From Larix kaempferi (lineage: Eukaryota; Streptophyta; Pinopsida; Pinales; Pinaceae), in the NCBI GenBank assembly GCA_027924585.1, contig BSBM01000994.1, positions 13,808,501-13,872,500 of the forward strand: a DNA stretch of 64,000 nucleotides, written 5' to 3'. The notes below the pieces were generated by a model. The model was not told the origin of the DNA. It did not search any database and was given only the letters and a program-made list of their open reading frames with translations. Both the position numbers and the translations under genes were made by a program. Positions 34,500 to 46,250 of this stretch are shown in pieces. Each line of letters begins with the position of its first letter. The first letter of the stretch is position 1.

Positions 34500-35330
34500 A
34501 TTCTTGCTTAACTTGGTGCCTGCAACAATGGAAGTTTATGTTGGTTTTCATTTATCCATTCCGAATCTCTGCAGAATGTCTGTAGCATACTTATGCTGAC
34601 AGATGAAGATGCCATTTTCACTTTGGTCAACTTCCAGACCAAAGAAGTACTTCATAAGGCCTAGATCAGTCATTTCAAACTCTTTTTTCATGAAAATTCT
34701 TCCATCATCAAATTTCCAGTATAAATCATATCATCAACATAAAGACATACAATCAGAATGTTACCTTGATGATTTGTTTTGACATAGAGAGTGGGCTCAT
34801 TACTGCTCCTGTTGAACCCATTGTTGATGAGGTAGGAATCAATTATGTTCTACCAAGATATGGGAGCTTGTTTTAGACCATACAAGGCCTTTTTCAGCTT
34901 GCACACTTTGTGTTATTGACCTTTGACAACATATCCAGGTGGCTGGTCTACATAGACTTATTCTTCAAGTATTCCATTGAGAAAGTCATATTTCACATCC
35001 ATTCGATAAACATGCCATTGATTATGAACTGCTATTGCAAGTACAACTCTAATGGTGTCCATCCATTCTATTAGAGCAAAGGTTTCATCATAGTCCACAC
35101 CGTATTGTTGAGTAAGTCCTTTTGCAATGAACCTTGCATTGTGCTTCTCTATTTTTCTTTTTCATTGAGTTTGGTCTTATAGATCCATTTTAATCCAATA
35201 TTATTTTTGTCTGGTAGGAGATTAACAAGATCCCAAGTTTGATTCCTTTCTATAGGGTCAATTTATTCATTCATTGCTTGTACTCACTCTCCATCCTTTA
35301 CTGCTTCATCAAAACATGTGGGATAACAAG
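34500..35330 (-). pseudogene. Copia reverse transcriptase
   Basis: Readable blocks include an NQTWDLVNLLPDKN-type start, LKWIYKTKLNE, and at 34730-34741 YVDD within LIVCLYVDDMIYTG, so both catalytic aspartates survive. Stops lie between blocks. Confidence 0.75.
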
Positions 35331-35559
35331 AAAATAGAGCATATTGTAGTTGCTCATCAATAACAGGAGTCTACTCATATAAATCCCTCAAACTTTTGGT
35401 TCTCTGTGGTGGACTATCTGTTGATGTTGCTTCTTGCTGTTGCTGCTATACCTCCAATTTTGGCATTCTGAGAGGTAGATCTAGTGGAACTGGACTTTCT
35501 TTCTGTTGAATATTTGTTAAAGCATTTTGAGGATCACTCCATCATTTTTCTTCGAGTAA

Positions 35560-36481
35560 ATTTACATCTCTACTCACCACAACTGTTTTGGTGATATGAT
35601 TATATAGCTTGTAGCCCTTCTGATGTTCATTGTATCTAGTGAAGATGCATTTTTCACTCTTTTTGTCCAACTTTTTTCTTAATTCATCAGGTATGTCTGC
35701 AAATTCCACACATCAAAAGACTCTGATATGTGAGACACTAATCTTAGCGCCACTCCAGGGTTCTTCAGGAATCTTGTCTTTTATACACATTGTGGGAGAT
35801 CTATTCAGTAAATAAACTAAACATGCAACAGCTTTAGCCCAATAATCATCTGATAGCTTCTTATATGACAACATACTTCGGGCCATGTTCATGATGGTCC
35901 TGTTCTTATGTTTAGCAACTCCATTTATATATGGAGTGTATCTGGTAGTGAACTGGTGTTTGATGCCATGATGTTTACAAAACTATGCAAAATCATGTGA
36001 ATCATATTCACCCCCACCATCTGACTTGAGCACTTTGATGGATTTACCCGACTGCTTTTCAGTCAATGCCTTGAATTCTTTAAACTTGGACAAGGAATCT
36101 GATTTGTGTCTCAGAAAATAGACTTAGATTTTCCTGCTATAATCATCAATAAAAGTCAGAAAATAAAGACTACCTCCTATGGATTGGGTTTTAATGGGTC
36201 CACATAAGTTTGTGTGAACTAACTCAAGATGTGGAAGTGGGGAAATTGTCCCTTTGATGTTTTGCTAAGATACAGTCTCCACAAGAACTGGACTGTTCAT
36301 TTAAAACTTGTAACCCCTTAACCATGGACTGTTTTTGTATAGGACGAAGACTCTGAAAGGGTAGATGACCAAACCTATAGTGCCACAAATAGGTTTCATC
36401 TAGACTAGAAACAATATGAACATATGACTGTAATAGAATGACACTTCTGAGACTGAGTTGGAATATTCTATTCTTTGTCAT
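35560..36481 (-). pseudogene. Copia integrase
   Basis: 36481-36224 is open and reads LWHYRFGHLPFQSLRPI followed by [12 protein letters not shown], the GAG-pre-integrase zinc head. Then come [16 protein letters not shown] (second catalytic aspartate, about 36000-36045) and YINGVAKHKNRTIMNMARS. The catalytic glutamate of the last block is lysine (codon at 35911-35913). At least one stop lies near 35985. Confidence 0.75.
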
Positions 36482-36483
36482 TT

Positions 36484-36846
36484 CTACTTTGGATAAGAAT
36501 CTTCTACCGGGGGCTTTATCATAGACAACCCAATAGGTATCAATAAACCTGAATCATATTTGTTCTGAATAAGTTGACCCACACTGATCATATTGACTTC
36601 CAGATTAGAAACATATAATACATCATGTATAAACTTCTTCTCATTATGTTTAGTAAGAACAAGAGCAATGCCTTTTCCTTGAGCAGGAGCAAGATAATGA
36701 TCACCAAGCTTGATTTTTGTATTGACAGACAGATATAGATCATAAAATAGAAATTTGTTACATGTCATATGATTGTTGCAGCCACTGTCCAACAACCATA
36801 CATATGAATGATATTCTTCTTGAGTCACTTGACATGAGAGAAACAT
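36484..36846 (-). pseudogene. Copia protease region
   Basis: Open for 120 codons. It reads VWLLDSGCNNHMTCNK, the aspartic protease active site with D-S-G intact, then KIKLGDHYLAPAQGKG and FIHDVLYVSNLEVNMISVGQ, all typical of copia. It lacks only connection to neighbouring frames. Confidence 0.8.
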
Positions 36847-37792
36847 GACTTCAGATGAGATTTCTTCAACATTGGAGATATGGGCTTTGCCACTGTTCTG
36901 ATCTGCTTGCTTCTTTCTGCAGTCTTGTTCATAGTGGCCATACTTCTTGCAGTAGTTGCACTAAATCCTGGACCTATTAGTCCATCTCTTTCCTCTCTCC
37001 CTCTAGTTCCAAGAGTTGTCAAAGTTCTCACATTGATATGAGTGCTCATGAGCAGTTCTATCCTCTATAGAATGATAAATTCTTCCTCTTCTTCCTTGTC
37101 ATCTACCTCCTCTGCCTCAACCTCTATTGAGGGAAGCCTAAGTGCTTAATGCATTTGATAAAGACTCTTCTTCTTAACTGAGTCGAGCTTCATGGGACAT
37201 AAGAGTCCCTGTTAACTCTTCTAGGGTATATTTGGATAGATCTTTAGATTCTTCTATAGTAGTAACAACCATAGCAAAACTTCTTAGCAAGACATCTGAG
37301 AATCTTTTGGACAACAACCTTTTGTTCCAAGGCCTGGCCATAGGTTTGGAATTGAGTCACAATACCCGAAACCTGAGTCATGAATTGATCTATAGTTTCA
37401 GTTTCCTTCATCTTAATACTTTCAAACTTAAGTCAAAGGGTTTCGAGTCTTACCGTTTTGACTCTACTTGTACCTTTATATGCAGATGCAAGGAGATTTT
37501 GGGCTTGATACGCTATGGTGGCTCTTGAGATCTGCAGGAAAATGGACTCCTCAATGCAGCTATGGATCAACCATTTTGCAATGAGATTTTTTTCTCAGTT
37601 TTCTTCAAGGGCTTTCCTTTGAGCATTAGACATAGCAGCTAGAGCAGTTGCATCTGGTTCTTTGACTTCATTTTCAACCATATCCCAACATTTGTTGAGT
37701 TGGAGAAACATATGCATTTTGATTGACCAAAATTCATAGTTGGTCCCAGTCAACATTGATCTAGTTATCTGCATCATACTAGTACTTTCCAT
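36825..37792 (-). pseudogene. Copia gag
   Basis: 37792-37595 is open and reads LTGTNYEFWSIKMHMFLQ, the conserved N-terminal gag block. Around 36900-36965 a CCHC knuckle, CKKYGHYEQDC-like, is readable in a frame other than the open one. The middle (about 37050-37590) is broken by shifts. Confidence 0.7.
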
Positions 37793-38182
37793 ATTTTATG
37801 AATCACTTTTAAACAGAGTGTTGGAACTTGTATAACTAGCATAGTGCATCACAGGGTGAGTTGGGAAAAATGCGTGTAAGTGAACAGTGATTGCGACACT
37901 TTCCTTTAACAACAAGTGCGTCAGTGCCGCACTTAGTTCATGCAGAGAGTGCATCAGCGACGCGCTTTCCTTGAGAAGTAGGTGCATCGGTGGAAGGGTA
38001 ACATGGTTTCGGATAGGGATAGGTGCGTCGATGCTACCAAATGAAAAAATAAAAATGATATAGCCCTGGTGGTGTGAAAAAACTTCACTCATCCACGCTG
38101 ATGTGTTCCCATCTCGTGTGTGTGCTTTCCACTATGTGAAAAGGCTTACCCAAATACAGCAGGTATAGATCAGGCCAGGCAA

Positions 38183-38193
38183 CTCTGATACCA
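38183..38193 (-). other. Primer binding site (initiator Met tRNA)
   Basis: TGGTATCAGAG on the minus strand, an exact match to the common plant Copia site, directly inside the LTR end (TTAACA on the minus strand). Confidence 0.8.
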
Positions 38194-38460
38194 TGTTAAA
38201 GATTATAAGGCAATAAATAATGAAACACAAGTGGGCATGTTCATTGCCTTCTCATTATTAACCATAAGAATATATAAGATTACATCACAACAATACTACG
38301 GTTTAATACCATGGATCATATAATACTATGGGACATCAAAGTGTCATAGTCAAACTAACCAACTAATTAATGCAATGATGACTAGTGAGATTAAAATTCT
38401 TAATAAGAATTAGAAAGGACATTGAAATAAAATGATTACCTGCTAGTGGCTTAAAAATGA
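38194..38460 (-). repeat. 5' LTR of the Copia element (outer end unresolved)
   Basis: On the plus strand starts TGTTAAAGAT directly next to the primer site. The outer end is placed where similarity to an unrelated repeat family begins. No partner LTR is available to confirm it. Confidence 0.45.
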
Positions 38461-38645
38461 TGGTAGAGGTATATCTAAATTACCATGTAGAACTTGTTTA
38501 CACCGTTGATCCCATTAAAACTAAAAAGAAAATACATAATACAATATATATAAATCTCTCATAGACAAGAATTTAGTTACGAAAAACTTTGATGTGTTTA
38601 GTGAAAGCGTGTGATGTGTCAAATCCTTTGGCTATGTGAATTAGA
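38460..38645 (+). repeat. Fragment of the LTR family seen at 44870-45130
   Basis: Shares 'tagaggtat.', 'gatcccaataaaactaaaa.gaaaatacataatac' type words and 'gaatttagttacgaaa' with 44893-45080, with substitutions and one copy of the unit that is doubled there. Confidence 0.65.
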
Positions 38646-38651
38646 TAAATA

Positions 38652-39255
38652 TTTTTTTTTTCACACAAAAAAAATCAACTTTTATATTAATCAAAAAAAC
38701 CAACCACAATAAATGATTTACATATATTCAATTGTTCCAGCAAAAAAGCCATACAAAGTCCACTACAACATAAAATATAAGAGCTGCAATATATCTTCCT
38801 AAACGCCGATACAGGGCATTAACACCAAAAGAAAATGACATGGATGTGCAACAAAACACTAAGTGCCAAAGCAGTGGAACACAGCTATAGGAGAAGCGTG
38901 AAATCAAAAGAGGTTCACCAACTGAACGTTGATAAGAATCCCCCTTTGTAGTCTTCACATAAGAGTAGACCGTTAATAATTCCCATGCATCTTTTTGACA
39001 CCCGATAAATAGTCTCACTGTGTTCCCTGAAGATATGGCGGAAATGTAAGGAGTCAAAACAAGATAGCATTTCCTCTTCCCGTGCTACCGAAGTAAAGAA
39101 TTGAGATGAGCTCCCTTGTCCACCTAATCAATAATACTGTTAAAATCTCCAAATATCTAACAAGACCACAAAGAGATAGAACGAGCAAACAAGAGGAGGG
39201 TCCATAAGGCAAGCAACTCAGCCCGTGTGTTAGTGCCTAAGCCAGCACATAATGT
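38652..39255 (-). pseudogene. LINE 3' end with RNase H remnant
   Basis: On the minus strand about 39250-39110 reads GLGTNTRAELLALWTLLLFA, then a FGDFNSIID block, the same RNase H order as the LINE at 25.9 kb. The second aspartate block has GDF instead of GDS. 39057-38728 is open for 109 codons and lies in the region after the domain, so it is probably not a protein in its own right. The T10 run at 38652-38661 is the minus-strand poly-A tail. The insertion is 5'-truncated. Confidence 0.6.
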
Positions 39256-41322
39256 TTATCATATTCACTAATTTAGATGGGCTGCTATAGATGTGGGTGT
39301 TAGAGATTCTTTTGAACTAAGTTTTTTTAATTTTTAAAGTGTGTGGTTGAAATATTGGCATAAGTTGGACAATTCCTTTTTATTAATAATGAACTTAGCA
39401 GAACGGTATATGTACAATCATATCTACTGTTTCATATTAATTGTCGTGTGAAGAAGAGCAGTGAGCATAACGACCAACACTTTGCTGTTGTTTGTTGTAG
39501 CCATTGTCTGGGATTCACGGACGAACACAAAAAGGAGATGCCTGTAAGTTGTTGAGGGTGCGTTCAATATGAAAGAGATGAGTGGAGGAGCTGCAAAAAG
39601 AATAGTCGCAAGAAGACATAAAAGGCTTCAAGTAGTGTGCCGGTCACCGTAGAGGATAGACACACAAGGAAGCAGGCTTGTGAAGGAGCATCGGCCTGAA
39701 AGGGAGCTGGCTTAACAAATTAGTTGGACATTACGAATGCCATTCGAGTTTAAACGGCTGTCCTACACAACAGACAGAGGACAAGAGCCCCTGCCGCTTC
39801 GTTAGTACTAGAGAAACCGCTATTAAGAGGGTGATTTGAGTATTGGAGGATTCATTATCAATGGAGGAGTCGGCCAGTATGTCAACAACAATAAAGGAGA
39901 CCCAAAAATTGGATGCCGCGAAGCCCTTGAATTCCTGGGCAGAGAAGAAGAATCAAGTCATAAATTAAATGACATTTCGTGAGTAACTAAAGATATCGAT
40001 AGCTTCATACTGCAATTGAGCAGTTGATCTAGTCATATGTATGCTCAAGGTGAATTACAATCGGGTCATTGTTAGCTGCTTTCAAAGACCATTAGTGCAT
40101 GATGTTTGCGTAGCATACATAACTGGTTTCAGTTATGTTATATTGGTAGGTTTTATGTGTGTGGATCATGAGTTTCTGAAGGCTTGCGAGACTGGCCAGA
40201 AACTTTAAAATCGAGTTGCTGGGATTAAGGCGAAGCTATTGATAAAGAAAGAGTTTCGCTCTGAACATGATTGTTGTTCAGATAGCTTGCAGTAGTAACT
40301 AAAAGGTGAAATCGTTGTCTATTGCAGCATTGTGAAAGGATGTAGTGTCACTGGTCTGAAGAAATGGCTATTGGTGATCTGCAATAATGGTTTTGAAATA
40401 TGAAGAGTTGATCGTCTTTTAGATGAGAGGTGGATACCTAAAGTTTCAAAGTCAGACAATGAAAAGGAACTGTTATTTTGTTTGATAGTTGTGACTCTAA
40501 AGAGATTGCAGTCATTGATTACTATTGGAGGAGCCACTGCATGGAACAGAGAGAGAACACTGTTGGTGATTGATTGTTTCTAAACATACAGATCCATGGG
40601 CGTGGTGAACCACAAACTAGAGATGAAGACAACAGGAATCCAATAGCACATAGATGAGATAATATCTACCCATGAAAGTGAATAGAAGAGCAATTAGAGG
40701 CTGCTTGAAAGTAGGTTGAAGAGTTGCATGTCTGATTATGGTAAAATATTAGAAATCCTTGCTTGGAGAGATTGTTGTAGAAAGGTCAAGCAAGATGGAG
40801 CTGGAAACACCGGTATGAAGATAGCCACCATTAGTCAGAAAATAGAAGGTTGTTGGTTGTGTAAAGTGTAGCCATCAAGAAAGTTAGAGGGTCACGTTAA
40901 TGTGATATCATGCAGGAGAAGTAATCACCATGAGAAGAGTTGTTTGTAGAGGAAAACGCTATGGTCCTGAGAATAGGAATCTAGTTACCATTTGTGTGTT
41001 GACCGTATTGAAAAGAGTTAGCGTTGTACCGCCCCTTTATTCATTCAATGAAAAGTATGGCATGTGTATAGTAAGATCTTGGTGAAAGCACGGTTAAGTC
41101 TTTGAATCTACTTGTGGCGATCTTGTTAATGTTTTGAAAGTGTTGATTTTGTTAATGTTGTGAGAGTGTTGTTAAAGTATTTTGAATTATTATAATTATA
41201 GGTGTTTTTATTTTAGAATTTGGGGTTGACTAGTATTTATGTTTTTTTTATATTGTATTAGTATGGGACAAGTGTATTGTCCAGATTGATTTTATGCCAT
41301 TTATTCTAAATTCAAAATAAAT

Positions 41323-41330
<8 letters not shown>
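39256..41330. other. Unassigned DNA, mixed composition
   Basis: About 39400-41060 is less AT-rich than its surroundings and rich in GA words, but no frame exceeds about 70 codons and none is recognised. The end near 41025-41060 (tgtaccgccc, then cattcaatgaaaag) resembles a plant element 3' end, so an untranslated or badly decayed element is possible. Confidence 0.35.

Positions 41331-41352
<22 letters not shown>
41331..41352 (+). repeat. TA microsatellite
   Basis: Uninterrupted TA run of 22 bases. Confidence 0.9.
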
Positions 41353-41353
<1 letters not shown>

Positions 41354-42524
41354 AACTAGTAGTTTATGCATGGCTAATTGGGAGCTGATGCATATTCATG
41401 GATAACTCTTAGCTGCTAATGCATGGATAACTCTTATATGATCCATGGATAAGAGGTAGTTCCTAGCAGATTACTAGTTTAACTAAAAAAAGTGAGAACA
41501 AGTAATGTCACTTGACTTGTGGCCTATGGGTGTTCACAGCCACAAGTTAAGTGGTTTTGTTAATTATTGTTAATAGTTATATTGAGATACACCTTAATGT
41601 TGAAGTGTAGTTATTTTGTTAGAATTTGAGAGTCTAACAAATAATAGATGACTAGCACAACCACTTAACTTGTGGCCAATAAACATAGATAAACAAGTTA
41701 AGTTAAATTGTTGTAGAAACCAAATTAATAAAAAAATTATTAACTTTTAAAAATGATTTTTACCTACTGACTCCACAATTACAAACAGCATACCTATCTA
41801 AAATTAATTTTCATTCCAATGACATATTGAACTTATCATAAATATTGAAGCAATTACAACCAACATGCCAAACTACAATCACAATGGAAACCTTGGGATC
41901 CTTTTCAAACAGCAGATAGAATGAAACCACGGAATCCCTTTTGCAATTTGATATTAAGCATGGACAAAAAACATTAGAATTTATTAAAAACAAACAGTAC
42001 AATTATATAAATAGATAAATCTGCGTTCAATCGCAAATGGCTCTTTGACTATACAGCTTCGATAGCTCACTCCAACAAGTTATTAGTCACAGGTTTACAT
42101 TAAAATTTTAAAACATTTCAAAACATAAAGATTTTACAGCGTTTCAAATCTATTGAAATCAAACAAAATTATTTGATGCATCAATTTGACGTTCTGTCTA
42201 TCTTGTGTAAATAAAAGCATTTCATACATTGATTTAATGTATTTTGGGGATGTTGCCTCATTTCATACACCTAGTCATTTTTTTTTAAACTTATTTTCAA
42301 TATATTTAAAAAATAACTTATTTTATTAGTCAATTCAATATATTGAGAAGGTTTCATTATTCATATGTTATTAAAATTTAAGTAACTCTTAGTTAAGTTG
42401 TGGATATTATTATTATTAAAATTGTCTAATTACTAGAAATTTAAGCATATACCAGCCGATTTTGTCCAATCACGATAACAAAAGGACCAGCAAACTAAGT
42501 AAAGAAACCTTGATAACTAAATCC
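41353..42524. other. AT-rich spacer without gene
   Basis: Short repeated words (atggataactctta, caagttaagt) and nothing coding. 42130-42200 shares 'attgaaatcaaacaaa' and 'tgatgcatcaatttgacgttctg' with 42836-42895. Confidence 0.45.
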
Positions 42525-42642
42525 GTTCTATTATTATTATATTCTTAATTTAAAGTATACCGCGTAAATTTATAACTTTGGAGGTTCTATTATTATTATT
42601 TTCTTAATTTAAACTATACCGCGTAAATTTATAACTTTGGTA
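42525..42642 (+). repeat. 59-base tandem duplication
   Basis: GTTCTATTATTATTAT starts at 42525 and 42584, and both units run through 'taccgcgtaaatttataact'. Nearly identical units. Confidence 0.85.
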
Positions 42643-42882
42643 TGTTTCCTCCACATCAAAACTAGATTATATTCTGGTTCTAGCTCTTATCCGCCTAAGA
42701 ATATTAAAAACAAAAACCACAGTTAAATATCATAAATAGCGTTCATTAATGGCTTTTCCAATCCAACGGCTCTCTCCAAAAAGCTAAAAAAATCTCTATA
42801 ACAAGCAGTAAAATTATATAGATGGACAATTCTATTGAAATCAAACAAATTGATTACAAACAAAAAGGTTTAATGCATCAAT

Positions 42883-43110
42883 TTGACGTTCTGGATATTT
42901 CTTTTTAGCTTCGTTACGCTAGGTTACTGCTATGAAAGAAAAGCACTGCTAGACAATCTCAGCCATGGACTGCTGGACCGGTGCTCCATCGTCGCTCAAA
43001 TACTCTGCACTCAATTGAAGAGAACCACACGGAAGAAATTAGAGAATGGCACTGACAAGGTACATCAAATTTGGGAAAATAATAAGATCAACGACAACGA
43101 AAATGCGTAA
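42883..43110 (+). other. Unrecognised ORF with coding-like composition
   Basis: A 75-codon frame whose middle (about 42920-43060) is clearly richer in G and C than its flanks and reads YERKALLDNLSHGLLDRCSI. The first start codon is not a strong context and no domain is recognised. A GTACAT donor-like site at about 43060 would allow it to be an exon. It may be a captured gene fragment. Function is unknown. Confidence 0.2.
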
Positions 43111-44092
43111 AAATTGTATTGAGTTAGAACCTGGCCATAAAAAGCAATGCAATCATGAAAAAGAGGAAGCAAGAAATTTACCTCATTATTATATTGGCCT
43201 ATCAATTTCCTTTTCATTTTGCTACTGTTCTGCATTTCTGTCATGAACTGTTCTAGTTATCAATGCATCAACTACCAGTTAGGTTTTATATTTGTTTTTT
43301 TATCATTGATCAGCTCCCACTTATCCATGCCTTGTTCAGCTCCCACTCATCCATGCCTGGATATATGTTATCATCAACAGTGTTCCCGTTATCTTCCATG
43401 AAGTGTCAGAGTTATCCATGCATCCGTGCATGAGATAGCTGTTATTTTTTATATATTTTTTTTCTATAATGGTTTACTTCGATGACCATAAAATCAATCT
43501 AGACAATATACTTGTCCCATCCTCCTGCAATCTAGGAAAAGCATAGATGGTAGTCGACCCCAAAATTCTAAGATATAAACCCGTGTTGGCTTAAATATGG
43601 AAATATGAAATTATAACTGATATGAAAATCTGAGAAGAAGAAAAAACCAAGAATAAAAGGCAAAACAAAAGAGAAGCATAATGATGAGTTTAAAAGGATC
43701 TTGAGTTTATTTGATAGTGATTTATCTTTCGAGCATATGTAATGGGCTTGTAATTTGTTTGGCATTTAGTAAAGCGTTTGGAATAATTATTGTACCTAAG
43801 ATGATATCTTGTAATGATGCAAATGTGTTGTATGGGGTGCATGATTTTACTTGACAACCCATAGTTTTTTTGTCCAAGTTATAAAGATTTGCCATAGCCA
43901 AGCTAAATTCTGTAGGTGTCTTGTAAGCCATGTTGATTCAATCCCACATGGATTAGTGTGGTAACACATGTAATCATGTAGTGTGGATCCCTTGTATCCA
44001 TAGAGAGGATGTGGAATCAACCACTTGGATATGTACGAGGGTGATAAGTGGACTCGTATCTAAGCTTGATGCTGTATCGAAGAAGTTGAATC
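43111..44092. other. Spacer, possibly the end of an LTR element
   Basis: 43312-43360 has a two-fold 'cagctcccactcatccatgcc' repeat. 43700-44090 precedes a polypurine tract and should be the end of an element coding region or its 3' untranslated region, but I cannot read a conserved RNase H or integrase block. Confidence 0.35.
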
Positions 44093-44099
44093 TTCCATT

Positions 44100-44109
44100 A
44101 AGGGGGGAG
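44100..44109 (+). other. Polypurine tract of an LTR element
   Basis: AAGGGGGGAG directly before TGTGAGATGG. This matches the pattern of a plus-strand priming site next to the TG start of a 3' LTR. Confidence 0.5.
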
Positions 44110-44363
44110 TGTGAGATGGAGTAGTCTGAGTGTCTGGCTTGGTTTGAAGCAAGTTATGACATGTAGGTGAAAATGATTCCTAAAGAATTCGTGAGTCAAA
44201 TTGATGGAAACCATGTATATCTGTAGATGGATTGCTTTTTGTATGGACATAAATAATAATTTGAATGTAGGTACAAAATGAACAAGCAAAAAGTTTGAGG
44301 ATAAATCTCAATGTGACAATTTCTTAAGTAAGTGTTTGCATTATGAATTAGTTTCTCTATCAT

Positions 44364-44502
44364 GAAGGTTCTTGGTTAGTTGAAACCACTTGTATATGAG
44401 GTTCTTGGTCATCCGAAACCACTTGTCAGAGAAAATGGAAGTTTGTGATCAACTAGAAACCACTTGGCGTGACGGTTCATGGTAAACTAAAACCACTTGA
44501 GA
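44364..44502 (+). repeat. Four-fold repeat with AAACCACTTG core
   Basis: Four units each pair a GGTTCTTGG-like word with AAACCACTTG 15-20 bases later, at about 44368, 44400, 44440 and 44474. Spacing is 30-40 bases. Placed upstream of the TATA boxes in the putative U3, it could act as an enhancer array. Confidence 0.7.
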
Positions 44503-44851
44503 ATTGTAATGATTAGGGGCAAGCCACAAAATCCCGTTTGATTTATGATGATGAGAAATTAGTAAAATGAAGTAGCACATTAAAGCTCAGCTATATGAAA
44601 GACATAAATTGAAGATGAAGTAAGCCAAAGGATGAAGACGATCTAAGATAAAGACATGAACAAGACTAAGACCAAGACAACAAAATCGAGCAAAAGAAAA
44701 TAGACATTAATGAATGGTGTTAGAGATAATGTTTAAGGTTGTTAAATAGTTAAGTATAAAAGAGATTATCTCCAATTACATTTAATATTTTTAGTATATG
44801 GTTGAAATATTCCTTAAGAGTTTGTTAATGTGATCGAGAGAAAACTTCACG

Positions 44852-44859
44852 TATAAATA
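44852..44859 (+). promoter_or_regulatory. TATA-like box in the LTR
   Basis: TATAAATA about 350 bases after the four-fold repeat. Motif and position only. Confidence 0.3.
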
Positions 44860-44930
44860 TATAGCATTGTTGGGTAAATAATGAAATATAGAGGTATACC
44901 TACATTACCATATTGTACCTACTATTATGT

Positions 44931-45064
44931 TGAGACCGGTGATCCCAATAAAACTAAAAGGAAAATACATAATACATTACATATAAATATCCTATATTGA
45001 GACCGGTGATCCCAATAAAACTAAAATGAAAATACATAATACATTACATATAAATATCCTATAG
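44931..45064 (+). repeat. 67-base tandem duplication
   Basis: TGAGACCGGTGATCCC starts at 44931 and at 44998, and the units differ at about one base. The related copy at 38500 has one unit, so the duplication is specific to this copy. Confidence 0.9.
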
Positions 45065-45130
45065 ATATGAATTTAGTTACGAAACAACTTTCATGTATTT
45101 AGTGTGGGTGTTTGATGTTTCAAGTGTTTT

Positions 45131-46250
45131 CGTCATATGATTTAAATAAATCATTTTAATGAAGAATGAAGAAAATTGTGTTAAGCAAAACTTATTCTCT
45201 TAAAGTGGTATTGTATCATCCACGGCATAATAAAATGTATAAAATAGTGTATGAAACGTTGTAGTATTGAAAAAGCCAATGGTTTGGTATTTAACATAAA
45301 TAGGAATAGTTAGAAAAGATTGTTTTGCAAAAATTATAATAATAAAGAGAGTTTTTTTTATAATTATGTTTTATTTTATTAAATAAATTTTAATATACTA
45401 GCCAAAAAAAAGTGTAAAATTTAAGTTCTCACCTTTCTTTACCAATGTAGCTCAATTTGGCCATCTATTGTTTTAGTGAAGAAAGTGGACATATCGTGGC
45501 ATATCAAAGGCATTCCAATACATTAATTTATCTCCTTATGTAACAAACCAATAATGAAAAGAAGACTTTGATCTTTTAGTCATTTAAGTTTTTATAAAAT
45601 GATGTGTTTCCCTTAATTAAAAGTGTTTAATCCATTATAAATCACTCGTTTTGTTTTTTTTTATTATCATTTTTAGGAAATGGCTTCGTTTGTAATATGC
45701 TGCATTTATAAACCATGGCCAAGTATAATTGGTTATTGTAACTATTGGTTTTTATTATAAGTTTTTTTAGAATAGTTAAAAATAGGGGTGGGACATTTTA
45801 TGATTTTAATTGGAAATTTAAATACAACTATAATATTTAGTGGATGTATGTGTATATCGTATTGTAAAAACAAATATTATGATAGAAATTTGTGAATAAT
45901 TCTATATGATAATAATTTGTGAATAATTAAAATCTTATAAGATGAAATCATGTTGATTACTGAAATATAAGTAGTTGAAATATAAGTAGTTTAAGGATAA
46001 TGAATAAATTTGTTATGAAGATCTTACCTCTCAAAAGAAGAAGAAAGGTAACACTTTTAATTAATTACCTTAAAACAAAATACGATCACCTTACTTAAAT
46101 ACTTCTATATTATCTAAATGTGTATTTCTATGTTAATTAGTAAGAACAATATGTAAGAATTTTATTTTCTATGAGTTAATAAATATATACACATTATTTT
46201 TTATGAAGAGAATGAAACAAATCTATTTTAAGTGCATCTAAATTCAATTT
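45131..46250. other. AT-rich spacer without gene
   Basis: No coding similarity and no strong repeat beyond short TA-rich words (for example a doubled 'gaaatataagtag' near 45962). Confidence 0.5.

Larger units (their letters stand above)
33954..38460 (-). mobile_element. Copia element with gag-PR-IN-RT-RNase H and 5' LTR
   Basis: On the minus strand the order is 5' LTR (about 38460-38194), primer binding site, leader, gag, protease, integrase, RT, RNase H: a Copia element. Every main domain is readable but frames change often. A matching 3' LTR was not found below 33954. The RNase H instead runs into a TA microsatellite and unrelated repeat, so the 3' end is probably lost. Confidence 0.8.
44110..45130 (+). 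repeat. LTR of an unclassified element
   Basis: Begins TGTGAGATGG after the polypurine tract. It contains a four-fold repeat (44364-44502), TATA-like boxes at 44755 (TATAAAAG) and 44852 (TATAAATA), and a downstream 67-base duplication. Part of its 3' region recurs at 38460-38645. The 3' end is not fixed. Confidence 0.45.

Noticed and set aside
38728-39057. 109-codon minus-strand ORF
   Set aside because: It lies in the 3' end of a truncated LINE after the RNase H block, so it is element sequence, not a gene.
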